Shown here: one piece after another, positions 13,425-23,909 of the stretch
Position numbering within the stretch: position 1 is the first letter of the stretch
Layout of the letters: each line of letters opens with the position of its first letter
NCBI GenBank assembly: GCA_946807835.1
Contig: OX327696.1
Span: 2,058,501 to 2,122,500 of the forward strand
Direction of reading: 5' to 3'
DNA: 64,000 nt
Origin: Ailanthus altissimus
Taxonomy: Eukaryota; Streptophyta; Magnoliopsida; Sapindales; Simaroubaceae
Program-made: the position numbers and the translations under genes
Notes under the pieces: model-generated
What the model was told of the DNA's origin: nothing
The model's database searches: none
The model's input: the letters and a program-made list of their open reading frames with translations, nothing else

Positions 13425-13964
13425 ATGGAATCTTGTTCTTGAAGTTTTTTCTACATGGAATATTGATGTTACAATAAAAAATCACAAGAAGAAACAATTG
13501 AGGGCAGTAGAATTTTATGGAAATCCTATCAAACAAAAACGTTATGACATTTAGGCTCTTCTCAAGTGCTTGAAAGGTCATTCCTCTATCCATTTTTTTG
13601 CATTGGTGATTTCAATAAGATTGTTTCTATATAGGATAAGTTTAGGGGGTCATGTGAAATAAGACCATCTATGTTAGTGTGTCAAGCAGTTTTAGCAGAA
13701 ACTGAGTTAAATGACTTGGGTTTTTTAAGATCCCATTTCACTTGGAAATGAAAAGGAAGAGATAGGGATTTCATATTTGAAAGGCTTGATTGGGCATTAG
13801 CTTTTCAGAGATTTCTTCTCATTCGACTATAGAGCTTAGCATGTCGATTCGTTCCCATATGCTTTCTGTGCGAATGATAATCGGTGGATTAGAGGTTTTT
13901 ATTCAAACTACTTTGGCTACTTGAGGAATCTTATTATGAGGTTATCTTTTCTTCATGGTCTTCT
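13425..13964 (+). pseudogene. LINE endonuclease domain remnant
   Basis: Homology hops between frames. The APE-type endonuclease signatures are VEFYGNP, IGDFNKIV (the GDFN catalytic motif), LNDLGF, FTWK and ERLDWALA. Several stops are present. It ends exactly at the target duplication CTTCT (13960-13964) of the solo LTR and resumes at 16159. Confidence 0.8.
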
Positions 13965-16158
13965 TGTTGGAGCTAGTGCTCACGTGCCATTCCAATATTG
14001 TATGAATATTAATTGTTAATATTTATACAATAAACATTTCGAATAAAGATTGTTAATATCATATTAATATGGTATAATGCTTGTAACATTAGAGACATTG
14101 TTTGATCTGAAAGAGTTCAGATCTGGTTTAAAGGAGTTTAGATCAGAACTAATAGTTATCAAAGCTGAGAGTTATAAATGCTAATAGTTAGCACTGTTAA
14201 TAGTTATCAGTTTATAAGAGTCAGCGAGGTCTAAAGAGTTAGAACTTTGTCTATAATGGGACAAAGACCTGAGAGTATACTTATAATGATATAGTTGCAA
14301 AGAGTTGCAATAGGTGTTAAGAAATATCATTATGTAAGTATGTCTCAAATATAATGTTCCTGATCTATGATCATCAATGCGGGTCTATCGGTGAATTCAC
14401 AATATATAGATTAGTGTATGTCTATATCTGACTGGTTCAGATGGTTGTTCTTAGCTGACCATGAGCTTAGAGCTTGTATAGACATGCGGGTATCCAGTCA
14501 GGACTGGATACTGAACAGACTTATGAGGACCCCAATAGATATCCTATGAAACCGTCAAAGGAAGGTCCTCTCGAGTTGAGTAGTAATCGTGGTCCTTTGA
14601 CCTGAGCGCCACGGTGGTCTTGTGAGTGATCCATCATGCTTTGGTTCCACATATGTCAGAGACCTTTCATGGTCTGACCGCTATGTGTCGCTGGGTATGG
14701 TCCGATGCTCATGGAGTCCGGTGTGCGTAGATACGGGATCCATCAGCTTACGTAGGTAAGTTGTATATCCGATGCTCCGAGATTGTATTTCATAAAGTCT
14801 TGTGGCCACAAGCATAAACCCGGGAAAAGAGTTTCCCACAGGGTTAAACAATATAGCAAAAATGTTTGCGTATATTGTTTATCGAGATACGAATCTAGAG
14901 ATAAGATTATTGGATGAGCAAATGGGGATTTGATGGTGCTGATCTATATCCCCGCACATCCAGGGTATAAATGATGGAAGGATTATACGTATACGTTATG
15001 ACCTCAACTTGTATGGTCTGACACGCTGATTTGTAATATTCGTAACGTGTGCGTGGGGCATCGATTACGGATTAATGGAATAGTTCCATTTGACAAATCG
15101 GGTGTAGACCTAGAGAGTCCCAATATGAAATGTACTCTTTGAGCACTTGGGCAGTGTACCGTATTGAATTGTTCAATACAGTATAATTCAGCAATTACTA
15201 AGGTTACGTTAACTAAAGTATGTGGTTAAATTGGTGGGACCCACTTTAGGTTAACTTGGTAACCGAGTAAGGATATAATAGTAATTTCACTTTATGATTA
15301 TTTAATTGTTAAATAATTAAAATAAATATTTATTTATTTAATTGTTAAATAAATTAATTTAACATAACTAAGGTTAAAAGTTAACCAAGTGGTTAAGTTA
15401 AGTTAACCTTACTTAAAGGTTAAGTAAAGGTTAACCTAACCATGGTTAAGTTAGTTAACTATGGTTAAATTAATTAAATATTTATTAACTTAAAGGTTAA
15501 GTTAAAATAATCTAACTAAGGTTAAATGTTAACTAAGGTTAGGTTAAGCCAAATGAAATGCAAATGAAATTCAAATTAGTTTGGAATTAATTCATTTGTA
15601 TATAAAGTGAAATGAAATTGAAAATGAAAATTGATTTAGTTTTTTAGGTTTTGCATTTTGGGAGCCAATTCAATTTGAGAAATTGAAATTGTTTGTTTTG
15701 TGTTTTAAATGTTAGAACAACAAAACAAATTGAATTAATGGTTACTAAATGTAATAACTAAAAACAAGATTTGTTTTATTTATTCAAGAGTTGAATAAAA
15801 GGAAAAACAAATTTAATTAAGTTAAATGGTTTAACTTTGTAAAATGTTTAAGAGTTAAACACATATGCTGGATTAAGATGCTGCCATTCTAGACAATCAA
15901 ACCCACCCTTGTTGATTGCTAGAATTTATCAAAGATTCATTTCATGGTGGACTTCAAAGAAAATTAATCCAAAGGCTTCATAGGTGATATTTCTCAATCT
16001 CGAATTTCAGTTTAAATAAAATGTTATTTTCTGTGTTCATTGTATTCAATCTTCCGCTGTGCACATGTATGTATGAGATATGTATATTGTTTGTATGATG
16101 AACACAAACCCACATGCAAGAACCCTAAGTAAATTCGCCCAACCAATATAACCCAACA
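13965..16158. repeat. Solo LTR, family S, copy 1 (2194 bp)
   Basis: It begins TGTTGG and ends CCAACA. It is flanked by the perfect 5-bp direct repeat CTTCT at 13960-13964 and 16159-16163. Two related copies lie at 56905-59022 and 53697-55275. No protein-coding domain, primer-binding site or second LTR was found, so a solo LTR left by LTR-LTR recombination is the simplest reading. A TATA-like TGTATATAAAG lies near 15600. A 350-bp stretch (15190-15550) is packed with GGTTAA motifs. The parent family is not identifiable from this window. Confidence 0.85.
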
Positions 16159-17479
16159 CTTCTGAATTAGGATCAATAGCCAAGAAACTCTCAACTTATG
16201 CTACCAACTTTATTGCTTTGAATAAAAAGAATGTCAAAGCAATACACTCTAGGATTAACAAGTTGAGACAACAATTGGACATTCTTCTAACAGAACCTAG
16301 GATGAATATGGAATTGGTTAAAGAAGGAGAATTGTAGTTACAAAGCTAATATTTTAAGAAGAAATGTTTTGGCACTAGCTTTAGTAAGGTGACATGAACT
16401 CAAAATATTTCCATGCCAAGGTTTCAAATAGAAAGAGGAAAAATATCATATACGAGCTTTACAACGGGGAAAGAAAATGGTGCATTCAAAGGATAAGATG
16501 ACTATGATAATTTGCCAACATTACCAAGATTTGTTTTGGTTTGATTACCCAAATTTAAATATGATGTATTCCCTCTTTCAAGAGTTTTCCCAATAACTTT
16601 CTGAGTCATTGATGTTAAAGCTGGAAGAATCATATACTGCCTTTGAAGTCCACAGGGCATTATTTTCTATAGGTCCAAATAAAGCCCATGGATTAGATGG
16701 ATTTCACATCATGTTCTTTTAACACTATAGGGATATTCTGGGTTCTAATGTGGTTAGTTTTTTCTTTAAGTTCTGAATAATTATGAGTCACTTGAGCTCA
16801 TTAATAAGACTAATTGTTTTTATCCTAAGGATAACTTTTACAATAACTATATAAGATTATAAACCCTTCAGCCTTTGCAATGTTCTGTACAAGAACGTGG
16901 CTAAGGCATAGACAATTGGATCAAAATAGTTCTGCCTAAGGTAATTTTTTATACTTAGAATGCTTTTCTTCCAAATAGGTTAATATTCGATAACCTAATT
17001 AGAGGGTTTGAATTAATACACTCACTCAATGGAAGAGTTGCTAGTAATAAAAGGTTTATGGCCTTGAAACGTGATATGAGTAAGGCCTACGATATGGTGG
17101 AATGGAAATTCTTATTTTTCATGCTTGGCTAATTAAGGTTTCTAAGAAAAACTATATCCTTACTGTAGAATTGTGTGTCGATAGTAGAGCTCTCATTTTT
17201 TTATTAATGGTAGGATAACGAGGTTTGTTAAACCCCCCAGAGGCCTTCGGTCCCTTTTTATTCTTGACTGGTGTAGAGGGACTATTTTATTTATTACAAC
17301 AAGCAGAAGCTATTAGAAAGTTTGTGGATTTGTATGTTCACATAATAGTCCTCAAGTTAATCACTTGTTCTTTGCAGATGATAGCCTAATTTTTCATAAG
17401 TTGGCTTGACCTATTATCTTACTATTAGAGGAATTATTAGCTTTTATGAGACGACTTCAGGTCAAAACAATAAATATAG
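16159..17479 (+). pseudogene. LINE reverse transcriptase remnant
   Basis: This continues the LINE after the solo LTR. Recognisable RT blocks are GPNKAHGLDGFH (normally GPDGF), DMSKAYDMVEW (normally D.SKAYD.VEW), a GLRQGDPLSPFLF-like block that is badly damaged, and VNHLFFADDSLIF with the catalytic ADD intact. Multiple stops and frameshifts are present. It is broken at 17479 by the Copia whose target duplication is TATAG. Confidence 0.85.
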
Positions 17480-18263
17480 TGTTGGAAAATTGGTGATTCA
17501 ACAATCTTGGTTGGACAAGAATTGAGATGAATACCAAAGTAGAGAGTCACAAGAAGTCTAGAACGTGTGGAACACGTATGGAGAAGTCTAGGACTTGTGG
17601 GACACGAAAAGGGAAGCAAAATGAAACTTGAAAACTTAAAGAAAACGAAGAAAATGCAAGAGAAGCTACCAGGCATGAGCACCGCGACGCCTAGGGACGA
17701 GCGTCGCTACTTCTAGATGCGTCAGGATGTCCATTTTGGTTCAGGATTTTGGGTTTTGAGAAGTTTTAGACTTCCAAAACAAGTGGACTCTTACTTCAAC
17801 AAGGGATAAGGTTAGTAGGCACGAAATACACCCTATATAAACACTTGTAAACCCTTGATTTTAGATCAAGTATTAAGAGAGACTCTAAGAGAGGGGAAGA
17901 ACTGGGTAGACACTAAGTGCTTATGTGCGCTAAGGTAGAACCATTGTTTGGGTGATCATTGTTTGTGGTAGAGTAAGGATTTACTAAACATTAGGTCATT
18001 TTAAGGGTTCTTCATATTGGATTTTCCTTGTAAAATCTCTAGGGAGTTAATAAGAAAAGCTACGATCCTTGGATCTACCATAGACATAGGCAATTGACCG
18101 AACCATGTAAGATTGTGTTGTGCTCTTTTGCTTTGGATTCTTGCTATTTTTCTTAATTAATAGGTTATTCCGCTGCACAAGGAGGTTAGGATTTTAGGTT
18201 GAACTTGAGGTTCTTCGTTTCAACATAACCTCAAGAGGGAGAAGGGTGTTTCCTTCCTCAACA
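17480..18263 (+). repeat. 5' LTR of the deleted Copia
   Basis: It starts TGTTGGAAAATTGG and ends TCAACA. It includes a short GC-rich block (about 17680-17715) containing GAGCACCGCGACGCC-like sequence. It pairs with the LTR at 19704-20579. Confidence 0.9.
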
Positions 18264-18266
18264 AAC

Positions 18267-18278
18267 TGGTATCAGAGC
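18267..18278 (+). promoter_or_regulatory. Primer-binding site (tRNA-iMet)
   Basis: A perfect TGGTATCAGAGC lies three bases inside the 5' LTR of the deleted Copia. Confidence 0.92.
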
Positions 18279-18315
18279 TAAAGGTTCGATAATATACACT
18301 TGGGGTATTTAAACC

Positions 18316-19530
18316 ATGGTTGTAATCAAGTAAGAAATAGAGAAGTTCAATAGGATGAATGACTTCAATCTTTGCATGAAGAAGGTTAGGGCTCTACTAG
18401 TGAAGGAATGGTTAGACTCAGCTTTGGAGAAAGTTAGCTCCTAAACTAGCGATGAGATGACAACTTCAAAGTCTGGGCAGAAAAATTGAGACACGATTCA
18501 GAAATAGCTCACAAGACCTTATTCTTGGCGTTGAGCTACGAAGTATTAAAGGAAGCTAGTGATGAAGAAACCACTTTAGGGCTATAGAAGAGACTCGATG
18601 CATTGTACATGAAGAAGTCTTTTGCAAATAGACTTCTTGTGAAAAAGAAACTACATCAGCTAACAATGCACGATGGAACTTCATTGAGAGCTCAATTTGA
18701 CGAGTTCAACAAGATCATCATAAGTCTTGAGCAACTAAGCATCAAGACCGGGGATGAAGACAAGGTCATTATCCTGTTAAGTTCGTTGCCGAAGAGCTAT
18801 AAGAGCTTTGTAGATATGTTGTTGTATGGTAAAGAGTCTTTAACGATGAATGACGTCAAGGCATCATTGAACTCAAAAGAATTGACAAAAAGATCTGAGT
18901 CCGAGAGTGGAGCAGAATTACTTGCACAAGGAAGGAAGAGCAACCAATCAAGGAGGAGATTCAAGAAGTGTTTCCTTTGTAATAAGGAATGGCACTTTGT
19001 GAAAGATTGTCTGAAATCAAAAGGCCAAGGAGGCTGGGCTGCAATCGGTACTAAGGAAGATACCAAAGTTGTAGATATATTGGTAGCCTCAAGGGGAAAG
19101 TATGCTAGCAAATAGATACTAGATTCAGGGCACAACGTCCATATGTGTTTCGACAGATTGATGTTTACCAACTACAAAGCCAAGAAAGCATGACTTGTGA
19201 GATCATGAGAGTTAGTGACATAAGACTGAGGATGCAAGGTGGAGAAACTAGGGACTTAGATGGTATAAGGCATGTTCCTAAAATGAGGAGGAACTTGATA
19301 TCCTTAGGCAAGCTCGATGAGGAAGGGTATTCGATTAGAGTGGAAAAAAGAAAACTAAGGGTAGAGAAAGGACCTATAAGGTTTGAGGGTGAGAAGTACA
19401 ATGGAAGGGTCTATGTGCTTACTGAGATGGCCATGAGTGGCCCAACGCGGGGTGTTAGGGTAATGCAGATCACTAGGCGACATCCAAACCGTACTCACCG
19501 AGGTGATGAAGGTCGAAAAGGAGTGTAACA
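18316..19530 (+). pseudogene. Copia gag-protease remnant
   Basis: The ATG at 18316 starts MVVIK followed by a stop. The later frame from about 18603 is open through gag (FANRLLVKKKLHQLTMHDG, then VIILLSSLPKSYKSFVDMLL). It continues into a zinc knuckle of the form CFLCNKEWHFVKDC (about 18967) and reaches the protease motif ILDSG (about 19117). A gag-pre-integrase segment follows in another frame (DGIRHVPKMRRNLISLGKLD, about 19258). Everything downstream in a normal Copia polyprotein is missing. Confidence 0.85.
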
Positions 19531-19703
19531 CATCTATACCCTATACAAGGTGCACGAATGCCTTTGAAGACCAAAGTCACTAGCCTAGGGAAAGTTAAGT
19601 CTTGGTGGAGACTTAACTGGACTCAACTTTAGGTGATAGAGTATTGGTGTAGATCGGATCTCGAAGCCTTCTTATTTGAAAAATTTTGAATCAAAGAAGG
19701 GTT

Positions 19704-20579
19704 TGTTAGAAAATTGGTGATTCAACAATCTTGGTTCGATAAGAATTGAAATAAATATCAAAGTGGCGAGTCATTAGAAGTCTAGAACTTGTGGAACACG
19801 TATGGAGAAGTCTAGAACGTGTGAGACATAAAAAGAGAAGCAAAACGGGACTTAAAGATGTGAACGAAGCGAAGAAAACGTGGGAGGAGCTGTTAGGCAT
19901 AAGCGCCGCAGCACCCAGGGCTGAGCGCCGCAACGCCTATTACAGAAGCCCAGTGCCACGGCGATGGGTGCGATAATGCCCAGCGCCGCAAGGCCCAAGA
20001 ACGATCGCCGCGGCACCCAGACCCGTCAGGATGTCTATTTTGGTTCGTGATTTTGAGTTTTGAGAAGTTTTGAACTTTCAAAACAAGTGGACTCTTACTT
20101 CAACAAGGAATAGGATTAGTAGGCATGAAATACACCCTATATAAACACTTGTAAACCCTTGATTTCAGATCAAGCATTAAGAGAGACTCTAAGAGAGGGA
20201 AAGAGCTGCGTAGACACTAAGTGCTTGTATGCGCTAGGGTAGAACCGTCGTTTGGGTGATCATTGTTCGTGGTAGAGTAAGGGTTCACTAAACATTAGGT
20301 CCTTTTGAGGGTTCTTCACATTGAGTTTTCTTTGTAAAATCTGTAAGGAGTTAATAAAAAATGTTAGGATTCTTGGATCTACCATGGACGTAGACAATTA
20401 ATCAAACCACGTAAGATTGTGTTATGCCATTTTATATTCTACTTTGGATTCTTGCTATTTTGCTTGATTAACAGGTTATTCCGCTACATAAGAAGGTTAG
20501 GATTCTAGATTGAACTTGAAGTTCTTCACTACACTTCAACATAACCTCAAGAGAGAGAATGACATTTCCTCTTTCAACA
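19704..20579 (+). repeat. 3' LTR of the deleted Copia
   Basis: It starts TGTTAGAAAATTGG and is about 90 bp longer than the 5' LTR. Much of the difference lies in an expanded GC-rich block (about 19900-20025) of AGCGCCGCAGCACCC-like units. It is preceded by a purine-rich tract TCAAAGAAGGG (about 19691-19701). The unequal LTRs suggest an old insertion or expansion of the repeat after insertion. Confidence 0.9.
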
Positions 20580-21289
20580 TATAGAAAAGTCTTCCTTTTC
20601 ATTTAGTCCAAATACAAGGCATGATATACAAGATGACATTTTGGAGATACTTGTCTATCTCGCTCAGAGCCTCATAGATGTTATCTTCGGCTTTCTCTAT
20701 AATTGGCAGAAATAAAAGTTTGATTTTTCAACATTTATTAGAGTGAATTTGGAAACATTTATAAGCTTGGAGTTCGAAGTATTTCTCCGTTGGTGGTAAA
20801 GTGGTACTTATTCAAGTAGTTTTGTAAGCAATCCCTATATATGTGTTGTCTATCTTTAAATTCTCTTATTATGTACCGGAGAAACTGACTACTATGATTT
20901 GTAGGTGGTGGTGGGGTAATGGTAAAATTGCTTGGGTAAAGTGGGCTTGGTCTGTTTATCAAATCATCCATGGAGAATAATTCACAATAAATTATGTTGA
21001 AGTGGACAGTTTCACCATTTCACAATCCCTAAAGCAATAATCATTCTCGGCGGTTGAAGGTGATGATATTCTACGCTCTGTCTATAACCAATTGAGTGGT
21101 ACGAAGGACTTTACATGCAGTTTTGTTAGAAGGGATAGGAATAAAATGGCTCATTTTCTTTTCTAAACTTTCTGTAAATCATTTTATTGATGAGGTGTGG
21201 TGTTTCTCTATACCTCACCCTATGAGTATTGTATCAATCATCACCTCCTTCTTTAATAAAATTTACATTCTTCTCTTAAAAAAAAAAAA
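20580..21289 (+). pseudogene. LINE C-terminal region and 3' end
   Basis: It resumes the LINE after the Copia. Recognisable blocks include a GLPSLIGR-like region, VGGKVVLIQVVL and AIPIYVLSIFKFS, WWWGNGKIAWVKW, and a SFVRRDRNKMAH-like RNase H tail. The end is a short A-tract after AATAAAATTTAC. Many stops are present and part of the RNase H domain is deleted. Confidence 0.75.
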
Positions 21290-21327
21290 TCTAACTATCC
21301 AAAAGTATTTCCTATAACTTCCACTTT

Positions 21328-21352
21328 TATTTATTTATTTATTTATTTATTT
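21328..21352. repeat. (ATTT)n microsatellite
   Basis: Roughly six TTTA units lie just downstream of the LINE poly-A end. Confidence 0.75.
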
Positions 21353-22139
21353 CTCTCCAAACTCTCCTCCTTTGTCTTTTTTTTTTTCCTTTTCCTTCTT
21401 TGTTCTTTTCTCAATTTCTTTCTTTCCCTCGATTTGTAGTTAACGAATGAAGCATTTGCTTCAAATTATAGCAAAAATGGCCACATCATAATCATCAATT
21501 AAATGGTGGTATTATGGCAACACGTGTATTGAAAGCCCAGCTCATCTCTCGACGGGAATTTTTCTACCATATCGACTTTTTCGGTCCAAACAAAATTTTA
21601 AGCATTTAAAGCCCGAGGCCGATTTTTTTTTTACCCTAAACAAATATATATATATAATATATATGATATATCATATGTAACATACATACATGCTAAAATC
21701 TAAAGCTGTCATAAAGTCGGTTCTGAAGCTAAATATGCATAATGTAATATAAAAAATATGACATATTTTACGTATATATTAAAAATTACATCAATTTTAT
21801 ACTACAAAAAAACTTAATCTCATTAATAAAATACTTCACCCACAAGCACAGCGATGAATCTTGGTCTCACTCAATTGAATTTTTGCATGATTTGATCACT
21901 GTAAAATAATATAATCTAATACATGAGCAGAATAAATTAAATTATAAAAATATAAATATTTTAAATTAAATATTTTTATATTTAACATAATCACAAATAT
22001 ATTCTAATAAATTCTAAAAGTATTTTAAAATATAATTAATTAACATTATATTTATTTATCTAAAAATAAATCATAGATAAAATAAATATAATAATATTTA
22101 GTTAAATCATAAAATTATTGTGTTTAAAATACATATATA

Positions 22140-22208
22140 CATATATATTTAGCGAATGATACTCTTTTATATATATATATATAAGAGTATCTATTCACTA
22201 AATATGTG
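22140..22208. repeat. Near-perfect inverted repeat (hairpin)
   Basis: Left arm TATTTAGCGAATGATACTC and right arm GAGTATCTATTCACTAAATA flank a short TA run. The arms are about 30 bp long with a few mismatches. It may be the core of a small foldback or MITE. No terminal duplication could be assigned. Confidence 0.6.
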
Positions 22209-23909
22209 CTAATGCTAAGCTGAATTTGGAACTTAGGATCTATCAACAATTGAAATTTTATTGGGATAAAAATATTTTTCTCTCAAAAATATGGGTTAAC
22301 ACTTAGTTTGTTTTAGTCCATTAGTCAATTTTTGTCAATTTGAACAAAAAATCACTTTTAACAACACAATGACATCTTTACTTTTGTTTGATAAATTAAT
22401 TGTAAATAATGAATTAAGTGAGAGGACATGTAGTACATAAATAAAAATAAAATATTTAAAAAAATAAAAAAAACACGTGTCACGCTACGATATGTAAAAA
22501 AATTTATTTTATAAATTATAAATAAACTAATAACATCCCCGATTACCCACTGTTGGCCAGTCATTTTTCGGCGACAGTGAAAGTTGTATAAGTAACAAAA
22601 TTTTACATTATTAAATTCTATTATTTTTTATCTCCACCATTTTGGTCATTGTTGTCATTAAACAGAATGGTGGTGACTTGGACCGCCAACACCCTCCACT
22701 TTTTGTTATTTTTTACCAAAAATGATCTACCATTGTATAAATCATAAAAAATAGAATTCAAAAATATAAAAGTTAATTATTTTTATCATCAAAGTCCAAC
22801 AGCTTGCCATCGATCACTAATGATGATGGCAAAGTTATTTTTTTATTTTATTAAATTATTAAAATAAATATTAAAATTAAAATCCTAAAAGAATGTGCCA
22901 CGTGTCTTGTTTACTTTTACTTTTATAATTAGCCAATCAGAGATTGACATGTTTCTTACTCTATTAGTTTACTTTAAATTTGTATTGAATTTCGATTTAA
23001 CCATTCTATTGTTTAATAGAAATTAATTGACGAATGAGGATAAAATTATCAATTTTAAAATAATTGAAATAAAATTAAATATTAATTTATACTTTTGAGA
23101 TAAAAATGTCTTTATTCTAAATATTATCTATATTATAAAATGTCAAAATGTATCATTAGAACCTATATATATATCATAAATACTCTAATATAGTTAAATT
23201 ATTATTTGCTAAATCATTGATATAAATTTAATTATTTGAATATGTCTTTCTGTACTTTTCCTTTTATTTTTAGGGTTTTTATTCTTTTCCTTTCTTTCTC
23301 TCGTTTATTCTTTCTCCATTTCTTGTGTTAATTTACTTTAGTTTCGTCTAGTCATTTAGTGAAAGAAAACAAAGGAATTCAAGGATCTTCTTATACTAAG
23401 ACATGCCGCCCACTTAACCGATGTTAATGACCCCCAATTTGGACTTTTGATGAACAAGGTTCGCTTTCATAAAGTGGCCTAAATGCCACGTGCAATTACT
23501 TAAAATGGCCTTAAGCCACGTGTTTATATTACATAAAATTAAGTATGTCATACTTCTTAAATTTTAATCTCAAAATTTAAATTTAAATTTAAATTTAATA
23601 TATAGTTAATTTTTATAATTTTTAAACTTAGTTTTTATGATATTTTATCATCTAATAATTATTTAAATTTTAAATTTTAATACATAATTAAAAAAGCATA
23701 GCATTACTCTTCTTATGTATATATAATTAAAGATACAAATAAAGATCTAGACAAATTATGATAAAACTTTAAGAATTGTCTGAAGTTTCTGTCTAAATGA
23801 TGTAAAAGAATCTTGTACTTCTAATGGCAGTGTATGCTAAAAGAAAGACAAAAAATATAGAGCTTAAGCAAGAGTAGAAAACAAATATATATACATAACA
23901 TTGGTTACC

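Larger units (their letters stand above)
17480..20579 (+). mobile_element. Internally deleted Copia element (3.1 kb) with both LTRs and TATAG target duplication
   Basis: LTRs lie at 17480-18263 and 19704-20579. TATAG sits at both 17475-17479 and 20580-20584. Internally there is a primer-binding site (TGGTATCAGAGC from 18267), gag with zinc knuckle, the start of protease, and part of gag-pre-integrase. The sequence then passes directly to the 3' LTR. Integrase, reverse transcriptase and RNase H are gone. It would depend on a partner element. Its gag resembles that of the larger Copia at 45399-50683. Confidence 0.9.
13425..21289 (+). mobile_element. Decayed L1-type LINE, split by two later insertions
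   Basis: Three collinear pieces (13425-13964, 16159-17479 and 20580-21289) together encode endonuclease, reverse transcriptase and the C-terminal region. They end in a poly-A tract at about 21278-21288. Removing the inserted solo LTR and Copia element, with one copy of each target duplication, restores contiguous LINE sequence at both joints. About 2.6 kb of LINE remains, with many stops and internal deletions, so it was dead or dying before the insertions. The 5' end is not resolved. It may have been cut by the minus-strand Copia whose LTR ends at 13285. Confidence 0.82.
21290..23884. other. Intergenic region between the LINE and the receptor kinase 3' end
   Basis: This is very AT-rich and has no gene. 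It contains an ATTT microsatellite, a hairpin (22140-22208), CACGTGT G-box-like words (about 21520, 22475, 22905, 23515), and an AAATTT run near 23578-23600. The last few hundred bases are the presumed 3' UTR of the minus-strand receptor kinase. Confidence 0.5.

Noticed and set aside
21096..21317. Plus-strand ORF of 73 codons near the LINE end, considered as a separate small gene
   Set aside because: It is the LINE 3' region in a shifted frame, running into the poly-A tail.
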